From positions 1 to 48,098 of the forward strand of contig JAEEHN010000011.1 of the NCBI GenBank assembly GCA_016280905.1: 48,098 nt of DNA, read 5' to 3'. The stretch is from Candidatus Saccharimonadota bacterium. Its GTDB lineage: Bacteria > Patescibacteriota > Saccharimonadia > Saccharimonadales > Saccharimonadaceae. Both the position numbers and the translations under genes were made by a program. This document shows positions 13,810-23,744 of this stretch, in pieces (within the stretch, counting starts at the first letter, position 1; the number at the start of each line of letters is the position of its first letter). Below the pieces are notes generated by a model. The model was not told the DNA's origin, did not search any database, and saw nothing but the letters and a program-made list of their open reading frames with translations.

Positions 13810-15131
13810 ATACTTTCTACGCTCGAAATCTCATCGACACCAATACTGGCATTAGTTGCTTCAAGATTAGAAGTTTCTAACGTCACTTTTCCACCATTTG
13901 CGCCAAACTTACCCCATTCCTCTGTTCCTTTAGCTAGCAAGAAATATCCTTCTTCATAGAAACTCGCCTTTACATTGGTCAGTTTAATCGTCGCTGTTGT
14001 ATTTGTTACGAAAAACATCGGCGTCGTATAATAAACATCCGAATCTGGCAAAATCGTAAACTTACAATCTTCTGCTGTAAACGAACCCGCACCAACTCCA
14101 GCATCTCCTGACATTGATTGATAAATCATAATCCCAGCATTATCCACTTCATTACGATTACCATTACCGTTTGCTGAAAAATCACAATCACTAAGCGATA
14201 TCGAATTTTTACCCTCTACCACTGCAATCTGTGCACCTTCAGCCGTACCCTTTGAATCAGAAACTGCAATCGAGCCCGTTGAATAAATCAAAGGCGAACC
14301 CGCGCCCGCGGTGCTTAGAGTCATTTTCTTTGCTACCACCGTCCCCTCGCCCCTATCTGTGGCCAACGACGCACAAGAACCACCCTTAGTCGCAATCGCG
14401 ACATTTTCTGCCGTGATTGAACCAGCAAACGTCGCATGAAGCCCTCTAGAACTGTCTTTCGAAGTTGTAATCTTCGAATCCAAGATTGTCACCGCTCCAC
14501 CACCTGTCGCTACTACTGCATTTGCACCCGAAACATCCGTAGTTATCTTTGCACCTTTAATCGTTGCCGACGAGTCTTCCCCCACCACCACAATCGCCGA
14601 GTTTAATCCATAAAAGCTATAATCATCTCCTCTGCCCTGAAAATCCGCACTTCCAGTTTTAGTCACCGCTACATTTCCGTCAACCGTAAGCTTACCACCA
14701 TTTATTACTAAAAACACCACCTCGTTGTCATTCACTGAAACATATTCACCAGCCGAAATTGTAGCTTCAATTCCATCTACCACATAAGCAGCATTATAGG
14801 TTAGCGTTCGCCCACCAACCGTCGCCATCAAGCTACCGGCCATCAAGTCCACATCCATTTCTTGTTCGCCTACCTCCTCCTCGTCATCTACTTGCACCGT
14901 GCTCCCACTAGGTTGACCACCGTCACGGTTTATTATTGTTACCACAACCGCCGAAACTATCACAATTATTACAACCACCAAAAAACTTAATCCTGCGAAC
15001 AATCCCTTTTTTGATTTTTTCTTCTCTGCAACCAACTCCGCTTCAGAAAAATCAATCTGATCTTTTACCTCTCCGACTTCTTCCTTTTGTGTTTGTTTTT
15101 CCGCCCGATCTTGGTTATGATTATCTTCCAT
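13806..15131 (-). CDS. Membrane-anchored beta-helix surface protein
   Basis: The protein is 441 aa. The N-terminal ~45 residues are cytoplasmic and charged, one transmembrane helix follows (LFAGLSFLVVVIIVIVSAVVVTII), and the rest is extracytoplasmic. The outer part shows repeated short strands rich in Gly, Ser, Thr and Val (AVVATGGGAVTILDSKITTS, ITAENVAIATKGG, VAKKMTLSTAG...), typical of a right-handed parallel beta-helix. Such proteins often bind glycans or other cells. TATAAT ends 6 nt before the ATG (leaderless). Specific function unknown. Confidence 0.75.
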   Translation of the reverse strand: MEDNHNQDRAEKQTQKEEVGEVKDQIDFSEAELVAEKKKSKKGLFAGLSFLVVVIIVIVSAVVVTIINRDGGQPSGSTVQVDDEEEVGEQEMDVDLMAGSLMATVGGRTLTYNAAYVVDGIEATISAGEYVSVNDNEVVFLVINGGKLTVDGNVAVTKTGSADFQGRGDDYSFYGLNSAIVVVGEDSSATIKGAKITTDVSGANAVVATGGGAVTILDSKITTSKDSSRGLHATFAGSITAENVAIATKGGSCASLATDRGEGTVVAKKMTLSTAGAGSPLIYSTGSIAVSDSKGTAEGAQIAVVEGKNSISLSDCDFSANGNGNRNEVDNAGIMIYQSMSGDAGVGAGSFTAEDCKFTILPDSDVYYTTPMFFVTNTTATIKLTNVKASFYEEGYFLLAKGTEEWGKFGANGGKVTLETSNLEATNASIGVDEISSVESI

Positions 15132-15164
15132 ACGTCTATTATAACCGAATTTTTCTAAAAAATA

Positions 15165-16106
15165 CTAAAAACTTAACGAAAACCAATTTTTTACTTCAAA
15201 ATTTCTTCCCTCTACCTCCGCCACCGCCAAGAAAGGATCAAAATCAGAAAATTCCTGTCTAAATTTCAAAAACACTTCCGCTGCAAATTTCATTTGTTGT
15301 CGCTTTTTTACCGTAATCGCCTCAAGCCCACCACCATTACATCGATATTTCACTTCCGTAAAATAAATTTTGTCTTCTTTTAAAGAAATAATATCAATCT
15401 CGCAATATTGCGTTTTGAAATTTCGTGCCAAAATCTGATGCTTTGCCCGTACCAAAAACTCAGCCGCTGCCCCCTCGCCTCGCTTACCTACTAAAGTTGT
15501 GTTTTTTCGTTCTGCCATTGGTCGCGAAAATCCCACCATGCTTTTAATCGGCTCAAAACTTTTACGATGTTCTTCACAAATTCCATATTTGTTAATTGCC
15601 GCAAGATGCTCAGCTGTCCCATAGCCTACATTTTTTTCAAAACCATAATTTGGAAACCGACTCGCCAACTCTATCATATAATGATCTCGCGCCACTTTTG
15701 CGATAATCGATGCAGCCGATACTTCTTTTATTAAATCATCCGCTTTTACTACCGTCGAAACATAATTTTCTAATGTGGTTTGCTTTAGAAAATTTACTTT
15801 TCCATCAATTATTATCTGTGAAAATTCCCTGTGAAGGTTCTGAACCGACTTCACAGCTCGTCTCGTTGCTAATCGCAATGCCTCCGAAACCCCCACCGCA
15901 TCCAACTCATCTACCATTACAAACCCCAATCCTGTTACTGCCTCTTTTAAAATTATCTCATTCAAAACTTTCCGTTTTTTTGCTGATAGTCTTTTCGAAT
16001 CCTTTAGCTCCCTCACCCACTCTGCTTCTGGCAAAATTACCGCCCCCACAACAAGCGGACCCGCTAAGGGTCCGCGTCCAACTTCATCAATTCCAAGAAT
16101 CGCCAT
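15165..16106 (-). CDS. rnhB: Ribonuclease HII fused to a YraN-type nuclease domain
   Basis: Residues 1-190 are RNase HII: MAILGIDEVGRGPLAGPLVVGAVIL, KDSKRLSAKKR, IIDGKVNF and VVKADDLIKEVSAASIIAKVARDHYM carry the acidic active site (Asp7, Glu8, Asp in IIDG, Asp in KADD). Residues ~205-313 are a YraN/UPF0102 restriction-endonuclease-like domain (GKRGEGAAAEFLVRAKHQILARNFKTQYCEIDIISLKEDKIYFTEVKYR). In most bacteria these are separate neighbouring genes after rplS; here they form one polypeptide of 313 aa. RNase HII removes ribonucleotides from DNA. The start overlaps the rplS stop as TAATG. Confidence 0.92.
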   Translation of the reverse strand: MAILGIDEVGRGPLAGPLVVGAVILPEAEWVRELKDSKRLSAKKRKVLNEIILKEAVTGLGFVMVDELDAVGVSEALRLATRRAVKSVQNLHREFSQIIIDGKVNFLKQTTLENYVSTVVKADDLIKEVSAASIIAKVARDHYMIELASRFPNYGFEKNVGYGTAEHLAAINKYGICEEHRKSFEPIKSMVGFSRPMAERKNTTLVGKRGEGAAAEFLVRAKHQILARNFKTQYCEIDIISLKEDKIYFTEVKYRCNGGGLEAITVKKRQQMKFAAEVFLKFRQEFSDFDPFLAVAEVEGRNFEVKNWFSLSF

Positions 16107-16588
16107 TAGGCTTCTTTAGTTTCAGTTTCTTCAGTTTTTATCTCTTCGGAAAGAGCTTCTTCGACTGGCACCTCGGCCACTACTTCAACCTCAGGAGTAA
16201 CCTCTTCCATCGTTACATCATTAACGGCCGCTCGGTCAAAATCTTTACCCGAAAGCCTAGCTGATTTACCAGAACGTTCACGCAAATACGATAAATTATT
16301 TCGACGTACTTTTGATCGCTTGGTAATTTCAATTTTCTCCACCAATGGTGAGTGAATCAAATAAGATTTCTCCACGCCCACGCCAGAAGTCACCTTGCGC
16401 ACGACAATTCGCGCAGTGTGAGACTCTTTACGGTCTACTCGAATTACTACACCCTCAAAAGTCTGTAAACGGAATTTATTTCCTTCTTTAATTTTCTGGG
16501 TTACTCTTACGGTATCGCCAGAGCGCACATCAACCACAGCTTTCTTTTTCTGCGCATCACCAATCTGTTTTAGAATCGAAAAACTCAT
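16106..16588 (-). CDS. rplS: 50S ribosomal protein L19
   Basis: The 160-aa protein contains the full L19 core: DVRSGDTVRVTQKIKEGNKFRLQTFEGVVIRV, SHTARIVVRKVTSGVGVEKSYLIHSPLVEKIEITKRSKVRRNNLSYLRERSGKSARL. L19 sits at the 30S-50S interface. About 45 extra C-terminal residues are acidic (VEVVAEVPVEEALSEEIKTEETETKEA), a feature common in this lineage. AAAAGG lies upstream of the ATG. It is first in an operon with rnhB-yraN. Confidence 0.96.
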   Translation of the reverse strand: MSFSILKQIGDAQKKKAVVDVRSGDTVRVTQKIKEGNKFRLQTFEGVVIRVDRKESHTARIVVRKVTSGVGVEKSYLIHSPLVEKIEITKRSKVRRNNLSYLRERSGKSARLSGKDFDRAAVNDVTMEEVTPEVEVVAEVPVEEALSEEIKTEETETKEA

Positions 16589-16637
16589 ATTTTACCTTTT
16601 ATATTAAACGATTAAAGTATATTCTACCACAGTTAAG

Positions 16638-17213
16638 TTAATTTTTCAAGGCCAATTTAATTCTTTCTTCCACCGAAAGCTTAGAATCCACTTTTTCAAG
16701 TGCCGCAGTAGCTTCTTTCAAAGGAAAACCTAGTGCAATCAATGCGTCAAGCGCTTCATCTGGCTCATTCACTGCCTTAGTAAACTTTATATCCGTAGCC
16801 CCATAATGACTCGGAATCCCCACCTTATCGCGAAGGTCGACGATCACTCGTTCGGCCGATTTTTTCCCCACTCCCGAAGCTTTTGCAATAAATGCCATGT
16901 CCGCATTTGCAATCGCATTTCGTACTTCTTCCGCTTCAGCAAGAGACAAAATCGCTATTCCTGCCTTTGGGCCAATCCCTTGTACTGATATCAAAAGCTC
17001 AAAAATCTTCTTTGCCTTTAATGATGAAAAGCCATACAATTCTTCTGCATTCTCTCTCACCTGATGATAAGCGTAAAACTTCCGCTCTTCGCCCAAAACA
17101 CAAGCTTCAAAATCCGGCGTTGGCACCGTTATTTCGTATCCCACTCCATTCACATCGACAATCAAACAATTACCAAATTTCTCTTCAATTTTACCTCTTA
17201 CGTGTGCAATCAT
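16638..17213 (-). CDS. ruvA: Holliday junction branch-migration protein RuvA
   Basis: The protein is 191 aa. The N-terminal OB fold (MIAHVRGKIEEKFGNCLIVDVNGVGYEI), the HhH motifs (LISVQGIGPKAGIAILS, IAKASGVGKKSAERVIVDLRDK) and the C-terminal RuvB-binding three-helix domain (EPDEALDALIALGFPLKEATAALEKV) are all present. RuvA binds four-way junctions and loads RuvB. It overlaps ruvC by 4 nt, with an AAAGGA ribosome-binding site inside the end of ruvC. Confidence 0.96.
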   Translation of the reverse strand: MIAHVRGKIEEKFGNCLIVDVNGVGYEITVPTPDFEACVLGEERKFYAYHQVRENAEELYGFSSLKAKKIFELLISVQGIGPKAGIAILSLAEAEEVRNAIANADMAFIAKASGVGKKSAERVIVDLRDKVGIPSHYGATDIKFTKAVNEPDEALDALIALGFPLKEATAALEKVDSKLSVEERIKLALKN

Positions 17214-17734
17214 ATTTTTTCCTTTCTCGAATTTGAAAATTTATATTTATTATCTGGACCATGACCATACAAAAAACTACATGTAATTGCCACCGCTAAA
17301 GCATCTGCCGCATCATCTGGTTTTGGTTTTTTTTCTAAGCCCAAGTGTACTCGCACCATTTCTTCGATTTGCGTCTTGGTTGCCGCCCCATAACCTGTTA
17401 AACTTTTTTTAATTTCGTTCGGGGTGTATTCATATATCGGCAATCCGCGTTGCTCCGCCACTAACAAAACTATTCCTCTTGCCTCCGCCACTGCAATTCC
17501 CGTCGTAATATTTTTTGCAAAGAATAATTTCTCCACCGCCACTATTTCCGGCTGTGTCTGCGCAAAAACCTCCGAGAGGGAATCAAAAAGCTCCAAAAGT
17601 CGCGCTGGCAAAGGCGCATCTACCGTCGTCGTTACCGCACCATAATCTAATACCTTTGCTAGAGCCCGATTATCCGTCTCAATTAATCCAAACCCACAAA
17701 TTCCAATTCCCGGATCAATTCCTAAAATTTTCAT
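17210..17734 (-). CDS. ruvC: Holliday junction resolvase RuvC
   Basis: The protein is 174 aa. The catalytic acidic residues are visible: MKILGIDPGIGICGFGLIE (Asp7), VAVEKLFFAKN (Glu), and KKPKPDDAADALAVAI (two Asp). The order radA-ruvC-ruvA with 4-nt overlaps suggests one recombination/repair operon. ruvB is not in the window. A short C-terminal tail (KYKFSNSRKEKI) extends beyond the usual end. Confidence 0.96.
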   Translation of the reverse strand: MKILGIDPGIGICGFGLIETDNRALAKVLDYGAVTTTVDAPLPARLLELFDSLSEVFAQTQPEIVAVEKLFFAKNITTGIAVAEARGIVLLVAEQRGLPIYEYTPNEIKKSLTGYGAATKTQIEEMVRVHLGLEKKPKPDDAADALAVAITCSFLYGHGPDNKYKFSNSRKEKI

Positions 17735-19080
17735 TTTACATACCTTATCAGAGTTTCGCGCAAATCTTTTACTGGCACCACAAATTTATCTTTTATTGTA
17801 ACTGGGCCAATTGCATGTTTAAAACCAAGTTTTTTTGCCTCTGCGATTCTCTGATCCGCACGAAACGCTGAGCGAATCTCGCCACCAAGTCCCACTTCAC
17901 CAAACACTACGTATTCCTCTCCTAATTTTCTTCCTGCTACTGCTGAAGCAATCGCCATACATACCGCAAGGTCTGCCGCCGAATCAGAAAGTTTCATCCC
18001 CCCCACTACATTTACAAATATATCTTTATCCGACAATTTCAATTTTGTTCGTCTTTCCAACACTGCGATTAATAAATTTAATCGATTTAAATCAAATCCG
18101 CTCGCTGTTCTTTTTGGGTAACCATAGTTCGATGCCGTTGCTAACGCCTGAATTTCCACTAAAATCGGCCGATTCCCTTCTAAAGTTGCCAAAATAATCG
18201 AACCGTCCGTGTTGGTCCGCTCTGCTAATAATGCTGCTGACGGATTTTTCACTTCACGCAGTCCCTTTTCGACCATTTCAAAAATTGCCACCTCATTGGT
18301 TGAACCAAATCGGTTTTTTATTGCCCGCACGGTCTTAAAACCGCCATATCTATCACCTTCAAAATTCAATACTACATCCACTAAATGCTCCAAAACTTTC
18401 GGACCAGCTAAAGTTCCTTCTTTTGTCACATGGCCCACAATTACTACTGCCGTATCAGTCTTTTTTGCCGCCCGAATAATTAAATTTCCACAATTTGTCA
18501 CCTGAGAAACAGTACCCGGCGCTGATGATATTTCGTCCATAGCAAGAGTCTGAATCGAATCCACAATCACAAGATCAAATTCACCGGTTTCAATTGTTTT
18601 TGCTATATTATTTCCTGATGTCGATGCTGCAAAACTTAAATTGTCTGACGCGGCACCTAACCGCACCGCTCTTAACTTTACTTGCCCAGCCGATTCCTCA
18701 CCAGATATATATAATACTTTACGGTTTTTTGCTACCTCCGCACAAATCTGCATCAAGAGTGTAGATTTACCAATTCCTGGTTGACCTGCGAGCAATGATA
18801 CTGATCCAAGTAATATTCCGCCGCCAAGCACATTGTTCAAATCTACAAATTCAGTAATCAACCTCGCTTTTGCATCCGATGGCATGATTGAAGATAATTT
18901 TACGTAATCCAACTTTTTACCAGACAGACGACCTTTTTCAAGTGTTGTCTTTTTATCCATTTCTGACTCCACTTCTTGTTCCACCAATGCATTCCAGGCC
19001 TGACAATTCGTACATTGCCCTATCCATTTTGCATACGCTGCCCCACACTGTTGGCAAACAAAAGTAGTTTTCCTCTTCAT
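17731..19080 (-). CDS. radA: DNA repair protein RadA
   Basis: The protein is 449 aa. It has an N-terminal zinc finger (FVCQQCGAAYAKWIGQCTNCQAW), RecA-like Walker A (AGQPGIGKSTLLMQ), Walker B (FDLVIVDSIQTL), the RadA KNRFG motif (AIKNRFGSTNEV) and a Lon-protease-like C-terminal domain (FVNVVGGMKLSDSAADLAVCMAI...GEVGLGGEIRS). RadA processes branched recombination intermediates and promotes branch migration. TATAAT ends 8 nt before the ATG, implying a leaderless operon mRNA for radA-ruvC-ruvA. Confidence 0.97.
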   Translation of the reverse strand: MKRKTTFVCQQCGAAYAKWIGQCTNCQAWNALVEQEVESEMDKKTTLEKGRLSGKKLDYVKLSSIMPSDAKARLITEFVDLNNVLGGGILLGSVSLLAGQPGIGKSTLLMQICAEVAKNRKVLYISGEESAGQVKLRAVRLGAASDNLSFAASTSGNNIAKTIETGEFDLVIVDSIQTLAMDEISSAPGTVSQVTNCGNLIIRAAKKTDTAVVIVGHVTKEGTLAGPKVLEHLVDVVLNFEGDRYGGFKTVRAIKNRFGSTNEVAIFEMVEKGLREVKNPSAALLAERTNTDGSIILATLEGNRPILVEIQALATASNYGYPKRTASGFDLNRLNLLIAVLERRTKLKLSDKDIFVNVVGGMKLSDSAADLAVCMAIASAVAGRKLGEEYVVFGEVGLGGEIRSAFRADQRIAEAKKLGFKHAIGPVTIKDKFVVPVKDLRETLIRYVK

Positions 19081-19101
19081 ATACTCATATTATACCAGGT
19101 T

Positions 19102-22100
19102 TTACAACCTCGGTGATAGCTCTTGCATGTAGACTACGTCCAGTTTCCCTGACGAAGCTACATCAGCTCTCGGAGCACTCCAAAGATAAAGGGAAGTGTC
19201 ATAGTCAATGATTTCAGCTGGAATGACCGAATACTGACCTATGCCCGCACCATAAGTACGCTTAGCAGTCATTGAACCAGTAATAATGGCGCCATTAATT
19301 TTGAGTTGGTTTGATCTAGCTCCATCATTTACTCCACTTGTACTGTTTGCACAGGTATCTACATTTCCTTTAATGTTACCATTTTCTATCTTATCGGCAA
19401 TCAGTACAGCATCAATCCTAGTGACATTACAATTGATTTTAATATTGTCTGCTCTAATGATTAATTTTGGTATTTCTAAGAAACTCTTATAAGACTCTTC
19501 GTGTTGAGCGTCAAGATCAATATCAAAACCCTTATATAATCCATCTTCATATTGAATATTAGTGTCAATAACAAAGTCTTTACCGCTAACATCTATCACA
19601 TAAGTCTGATACTGACCAGCAGGGATGACACGAACTCCATTACCAAATTTATCATTTGCAAAACTACTTAAAGTCGTATAGTTAGTATCGTTTTCAATAT
19701 TATCTTCATTCATAAATCTAGAGATAAGTTCATCACGATCTACGGGCTTATTCATCTTAGCATTAGAAACACCAATTGTACTCCAATTTATACCAGGGAT
19801 CCCATTCCCACCTATACAACTAGCGTTCGGCATCGTCAAAGGACTACGATAAGCACAAAACCTTCTAGTACTGCCTTCTTTACTACCACCTAGACCTATT
19901 GAAGTTCTAGTGGTACTACCAGGGAATCCAGTTGCAGCTCCACTTGCTAGTCCTGTTATTTGTCCGTTTGCGATGACATTAGTTTCTACCCATGAACCAA
20001 AGATAGTAGTATTACTTGCGTTTTGTGCAGTAAATTCTACAAAACCATTAATCACTCTTTTCTCAGCTGAAGCTGTATCTACTTTACCAGCTGTATATAA
20101 TCCATTTCCCCATACTTGTAAACTAGGTTTTTTGGCGATTACAGCACAACTAGGAGCTGAAACATACCAATTATTGCTACCACTAGCATTCATATTTGTA
20201 TCACTACCACTCGTATATGGATAAACTGCTGCTACTACACAATAGTATTTACCAGCCGTAGCATCGTAAACGTTATAATTGGAACCTAAAATAGAAGTAA
20301 GGGAAGCTGAAGCAACTTTAGTTTTTGGAGCAGTACCTAGCCCCAAAGCACCACTAGCGTTTAAAGTATTATTGTCGGCTCCATTTAGCTCGTTACAGAT
20401 CTCATAAGTGCCACTTAACGCATTACAAATATTGTAGTCTTTACCACTACCTACACCCTCTTTTACAGAACCGCTGTTGCTACTAGACAAATACGCTACG
20501 AACTTTACTTTAGCATCATCTACTTGAGTAGCGTAAATTCCTCCCGTAGTTCCGTTATTTTTAGTGCGTATTTGTACGTCAGATGAGCCAATCGTAGCAA
20601 TTTCACCCGCATAAACATATGTGGAACTTAAAGAAATTGTAGCTGTATTGATGAAGTTGTAGGGAACTTTCACAGATGCACTACTCTTGTCGCTATCTGC
20701 CGAATTTTCCCAGTTCACTCCTATATAATCATTAGAATGTTTACATTTGCTTATATAACAAGAATTATACGCCCCGCAATGACTCTCTTCACATTCTGAT
20801 GTATTTACACAATTTTTACCATTAGCGTCACATGACTGCTTGTATTTGTCGCACACGGGCACAGCACAACCGCAACTAGGATCCTCTTTCTTATTGCAGT
20901 CCCAATTATGTGGACCATCGTTAGTTACCTCCGCAAAAGCTGGACTACCTATCATGGCAGTTTCCGTCAATATCTTTCCAGCTCTATTCTTTCCGCGACC
21001 ATACTCCACATTATAACTATCGTCCCTTAATGCTCTAACTGTAGCGTCGCCAGCAGAATAGTTGCCGTTCGATGGAGATCTATTTGGTATTGGATTTCTT
21101 AAGTTTGTTGAAACCACATTAAAATAATTTTTCCAATTTCCATAAAGGACTGAAACTTTACTGTATTTATTTTGAGTAGTTCCATCTGCGCCTAGATTGG
21201 GGTCATGTTTTCCATGGTTACCAATTCCTGGCAAAATTACACCTTTTCCCGTCGCCATTGTATTGGCTACTTTTTGCACTCCAGGATAATAACAATGTAT
21301 CCAATTAATATTATCCGTAGGCTTAGCAAAAACACTATCAGTATAATCACCACCCAATGTCGCATTTCTTACTTTTGATAACACCGATGTTTTACCAGAC
21401 AATTCATCTGAATCATTATAAGATTGGGGCACCCAATCACTTCTATAACACGGGTTATCGGTATTATCCTCCTCATCATCTTCTTCATCGCCCCCAGCAT
21501 CATCCCTAACATCATATCTCGCACACACCGTCGTCATTAACTTTTCCTTTATTAACAAATTACTCAGCAACGGATTGCTTAACGATAAAGTCTCACAAAA
21601 AGCATACCCACCTTTACTTCTAAAAGTTACCGTATAGTTATCTCGTGCCAGGTATGAATTTGCACCATCACTATAAGGTCTATTACTTGGCTGATAAAGC
21701 GAAACATTAAATTCATTAGTTTTGTCAGTAAAACTCACACTGCCGCTACTATTACCCTCTTCAACTGAATTAATCTCATAATTAGAATAATTACCAACTC
21801 CAAAAGACCGCTCTATGCTCCAACCGGTATTATTTTCATCTAATTTCGTTGCATATAAATTATGACTAAATATCAAACTTACAGGAGTATTCATCTTGAC
21901 GGTTCTAAAACTAGTATATATTGTTTTTGGCGCCATACTATCATAAACTAAATTAGTAGTGTTATACTTTTTACCATTAGAAACATTAGATTTAACAACA
22001 TACGTCGGTGCAATGCCTTCATTTTTAACTTCGTATTTTGCGCATACTTTCGTCATTATCTCGTTATCATCTAATACTAAGGTTTCGCAAAACTCATACG

Positions 22101-23106
22101 TCCCTGCGCTCATGAAAGTCACCGTATAATTATCTCGTGCCATATATGAATTCACGCCATCATTATAAGGCCTATAGTTAGGCATATAAAGTAAGTCGCT
22201 AAGTTTATCCGTAAAAACTGCTGTACCATCTCGTGCACCTTGCCCACTTGTATCAATGTCATAATTGTCGTTATTTAGAAAGTCTCGTAGAATAACCCAT
22301 TTTGCCGAGACACCCGACTTCATCGCATACAAATCATGGCTAAATTTCAAATTCACAGGAACCCCCACAGCTACCTCCCTAATGGGGTCAGTATTAGCCG
22401 TCACCAGTGCTCCGCTATTTTCATAAACCAAGTTAGTGGTAGTATATCCAACACCATTTGAAACGTTAGATTTAGCAATAAAGGGTTCATTAATCTCAGT
22501 CTCCGCATCCGGCTCATAACAAAAAGCCCCCACTTCATCCCAATCAATACTTTTATCGCCAACAAAAGGAGTGTTTGGGTGCTGTTCTACATAATGTGTC
22601 ATCACCTCAAAAGCATTCATTGCCTCATCTTTTGTGGCGTATCCAACTGGCCTCGTATAGTTACTAATAGTATTTTTGCTACCATTATAATTATAAGCAC
22701 CTTTTGCTTCAGAATTATGATCGGCTTGCGTTCCTCCTTTAAATTTTTGAGTAGATACTTGATACCCCAGAGATTGACCATTCCCATTAGAACCTTTGTA
22801 AACCTCCAAACCATAGTTAAAAATTGTTTGTCCGCTTTTACATCCTTTTATATAAACTGGCCCACCCGTATTGTCAGTATGGTGAAGAGAAACACCATCT
22901 TCAGGCAAATCTTTCGTCACTTCATATTTTTGCCACGAATAGCCAAAACAGGTATCCCACCATACATTACCCCCACCCTCACAACTTCCTCCAGATGCGT
23001 CAACACCGGAAGCCGCACCCCCACCCGCAAAAACATCCTCTTTAACCACAAAAGAAATAACCAATGTAAAGATAATAAATAAACCAACATATAAACTTTT
23101 TCTCAT
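19102..23106 (-). CDS. Giant secreted Cys-rich surface protein
   Basis: The product is about 1,334 aa from MRKSLYVG. This start follows GGGAGGA (in the end of the upstream gene), which excludes the track start at 23124. A signal peptide ends at VFAGGG. Two paralogous ~160-aa domains occupy residues ~200-530, each with NVSNGxxYxTTNLVY, FSHxLYA, YxxARDNYTVTF and YxFCETLxL. A Cys-rich segment (CGCAVPVCDKYKQSCDANGKNCVNTSECEESHCG) follows, then Thr/Ser/Asn-rich repeats and a C-terminal polymer-forming-like region (FEIPKLIIRADNIKINCNVTRIDAVLIADKIENG). No C-terminal anchor is obvious. It is likely an adhesin or surface-layer component for host contact. Confidence 0.8.
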   Translation of the reverse strand: MRKSLYVGLFIIFTLVISFVVKEDVFAGGGAASGVDASGGSCEGGGNVWWDTCFGYSWQKYEVTKDLPEDGVSLHHTDNTGGPVYIKGCKSGQTIFNYGLEVYKGSNGNGQSLGYQVSTQKFKGGTQADHNSEAKGAYNYNGSKNTISNYTRPVGYATKDEAMNAFEVMTHYVEQHPNTPFVGDKSIDWDEVGAFCYEPDAETEINEPFIAKSNVSNGVGYTTTNLVYENSGALVTANTDPIREVAVGVPVNLKFSHDLYAMKSGVSAKWVILRDFLNNDNYDIDTSGQGARDGTAVFTDKLSDLLYMPNYRPYNDGVNSYMARDNYTVTFMSAGTYEFCETLVLDDNEIMTKVCAKYEVKNEGIAPTYVVKSNVSNGKKYNTTNLVYDSMAPKTIYTSFRTVKMNTPVSLIFSHNLYATKLDENNTGWSIERSFGVGNYSNYEINSVEEGNSSGSVSFTDKTNEFNVSLYQPSNRPYSDGANSYLARDNYTVTFRSKGGYAFCETLSLSNPLLSNLLIKEKLMTTVCARYDVRDDAGGDEEDDEEDNTDNPCYRSDWVPQSYNDSDELSGKTSVLSKVRNATLGGDYTDSVFAKPTDNINWIHCYYPGVQKVANTMATGKGVILPGIGNHGKHDPNLGADGTTQNKYSKVSVLYGNWKNYFNVVSTNLRNPIPNRSPSNGNYSAGDATVRALRDDSYNVEYGRGKNRAGKILTETAMIGSPAFAEVTNDGPHNWDCNKKEDPSCGCAVPVCDKYKQSCDANGKNCVNTSECEESHCGAYNSCYISKCKHSNDYIGVNWENSADSDKSSASVKVPYNFINTATISLSSTYVYAGEIATIGSSDVQIRTKNNGTTGGIYATQVDDAKVKFVAYLSSSNSGSVKEGVGSGKDYNICNALSGTYEICNELNGADNNTLNASGALGLGTAPKTKVASASLTSILGSNYNVYDATAGKYYCVVAAVYPYTSGSDTNMNASGSNNWYVSAPSCAVIAKKPSLQVWGNGLYTAGKVDTASAEKRVINGFVEFTAQNASNTTIFGSWVETNVIANGQITGLASGAATGFPGSTTRTSIGLGGSKEGSTRRFCAYRSPLTMPNASCIGGNGIPGINWSTIGVSNAKMNKPVDRDELISRFMNEDNIENDTNYTTLSSFANDKFGNGVRVIPAGQYQTYVIDVSGKDFVIDTNIQYEDGLYKGFDIDLDAQHEESYKSFLEIPKLIIRADNIKINCNVTRIDAVLIADKIENGNIKGNVDTCANSTSGVNDGARSNQLKINGAIITGSMTAKRTYGAGIGQYSVIPAEIIDYDTSLYLWSAPRADVASSGKLDVVYMQELSPRL

Positions 23107-23107
23107 C

Positions 23108-23614
23108 TTATCCTCCCGCAGCATATCTACTATTGCTCACTACTTCACCGATTTTTTCATTATACTCATCACTGGTAATAATATCTCCCATATTCTTATA
23201 GTATTCTCTTAAAGCTGAATATAATAATATTTTATATCCAGCATCCAAAATTGCATCATCCACCTGCTCAAATTGAAGTAACATTTCGCCTGCTTGACCC
23301 TTAGACAGTAAGTATCTTCCATATTCTATTCTAGCTTGTGCCCTGCCAACGTCCGTAATCTCCTGCTCAATCGTCTCCTCGTATAATTTTTTTGCATCTT
23401 CTTCTGTTAATTCGCGCGCTATCTCGTTGATCTCCTCCAACTTACTTGTATGCATAGACTCAGATTGATCACGTTTATCATTACTACTCAAAAAGACAAC
23501 AACCAAACTAACGCTTAAACCAACAATAACCACCACTAACGCCACAAAAACCCCGACCAACCAACCATTAGCACGTCTTTTACCCCCAAAAGATACGCCC
23601 TGACTATTTTCCAT
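23108..23614 (-). CDS. Hypothetical membrane-anchored helical-repeat protein
   Basis: The start is placed at MENSQGVSF, 7 nt after TATAAT; the track start at 23623 overlaps the -10. One transmembrane helix (GVFVALVVVIVGLSVSLVVVFLS) is followed by helical sequence with TPR-like spacing (ARIEYGRYLLSKGQAGEMLLQFEQVDDAILDAGYKILLYSALREYYKNMGD). It is about 168 aa. The stop is 1 nt before the ATG of the giant surface protein, so the two are one transcription unit; it may help export or anchor that protein. Confidence 0.75.
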   Translation of the reverse strand: MENSQGVSFGGKRRANGWLVGVFVALVVVIVGLSVSLVVVFLSSNDKRDQSESMHTSKLEEINEIARELTEEDAKKLYEETIEQEITDVGRAQARIEYGRYLLSKGQAGEMLLQFEQVDDAILDAGYKILLYSALREYYKNMGDIITSDEYNEKIGEVVSNSRYAAGG

Positions 23615-23744
23615 ATTTCCCATTATAACATAAGAAATTTAAATTATGCTTATTTTTTATTCCATCATAATTGCTTACCGCACTTTACAAATTCTTCAAA
23701 ATTGGATACCTCCCAAAACCTCCGAGTTTATCTCGGAGGTTTAA

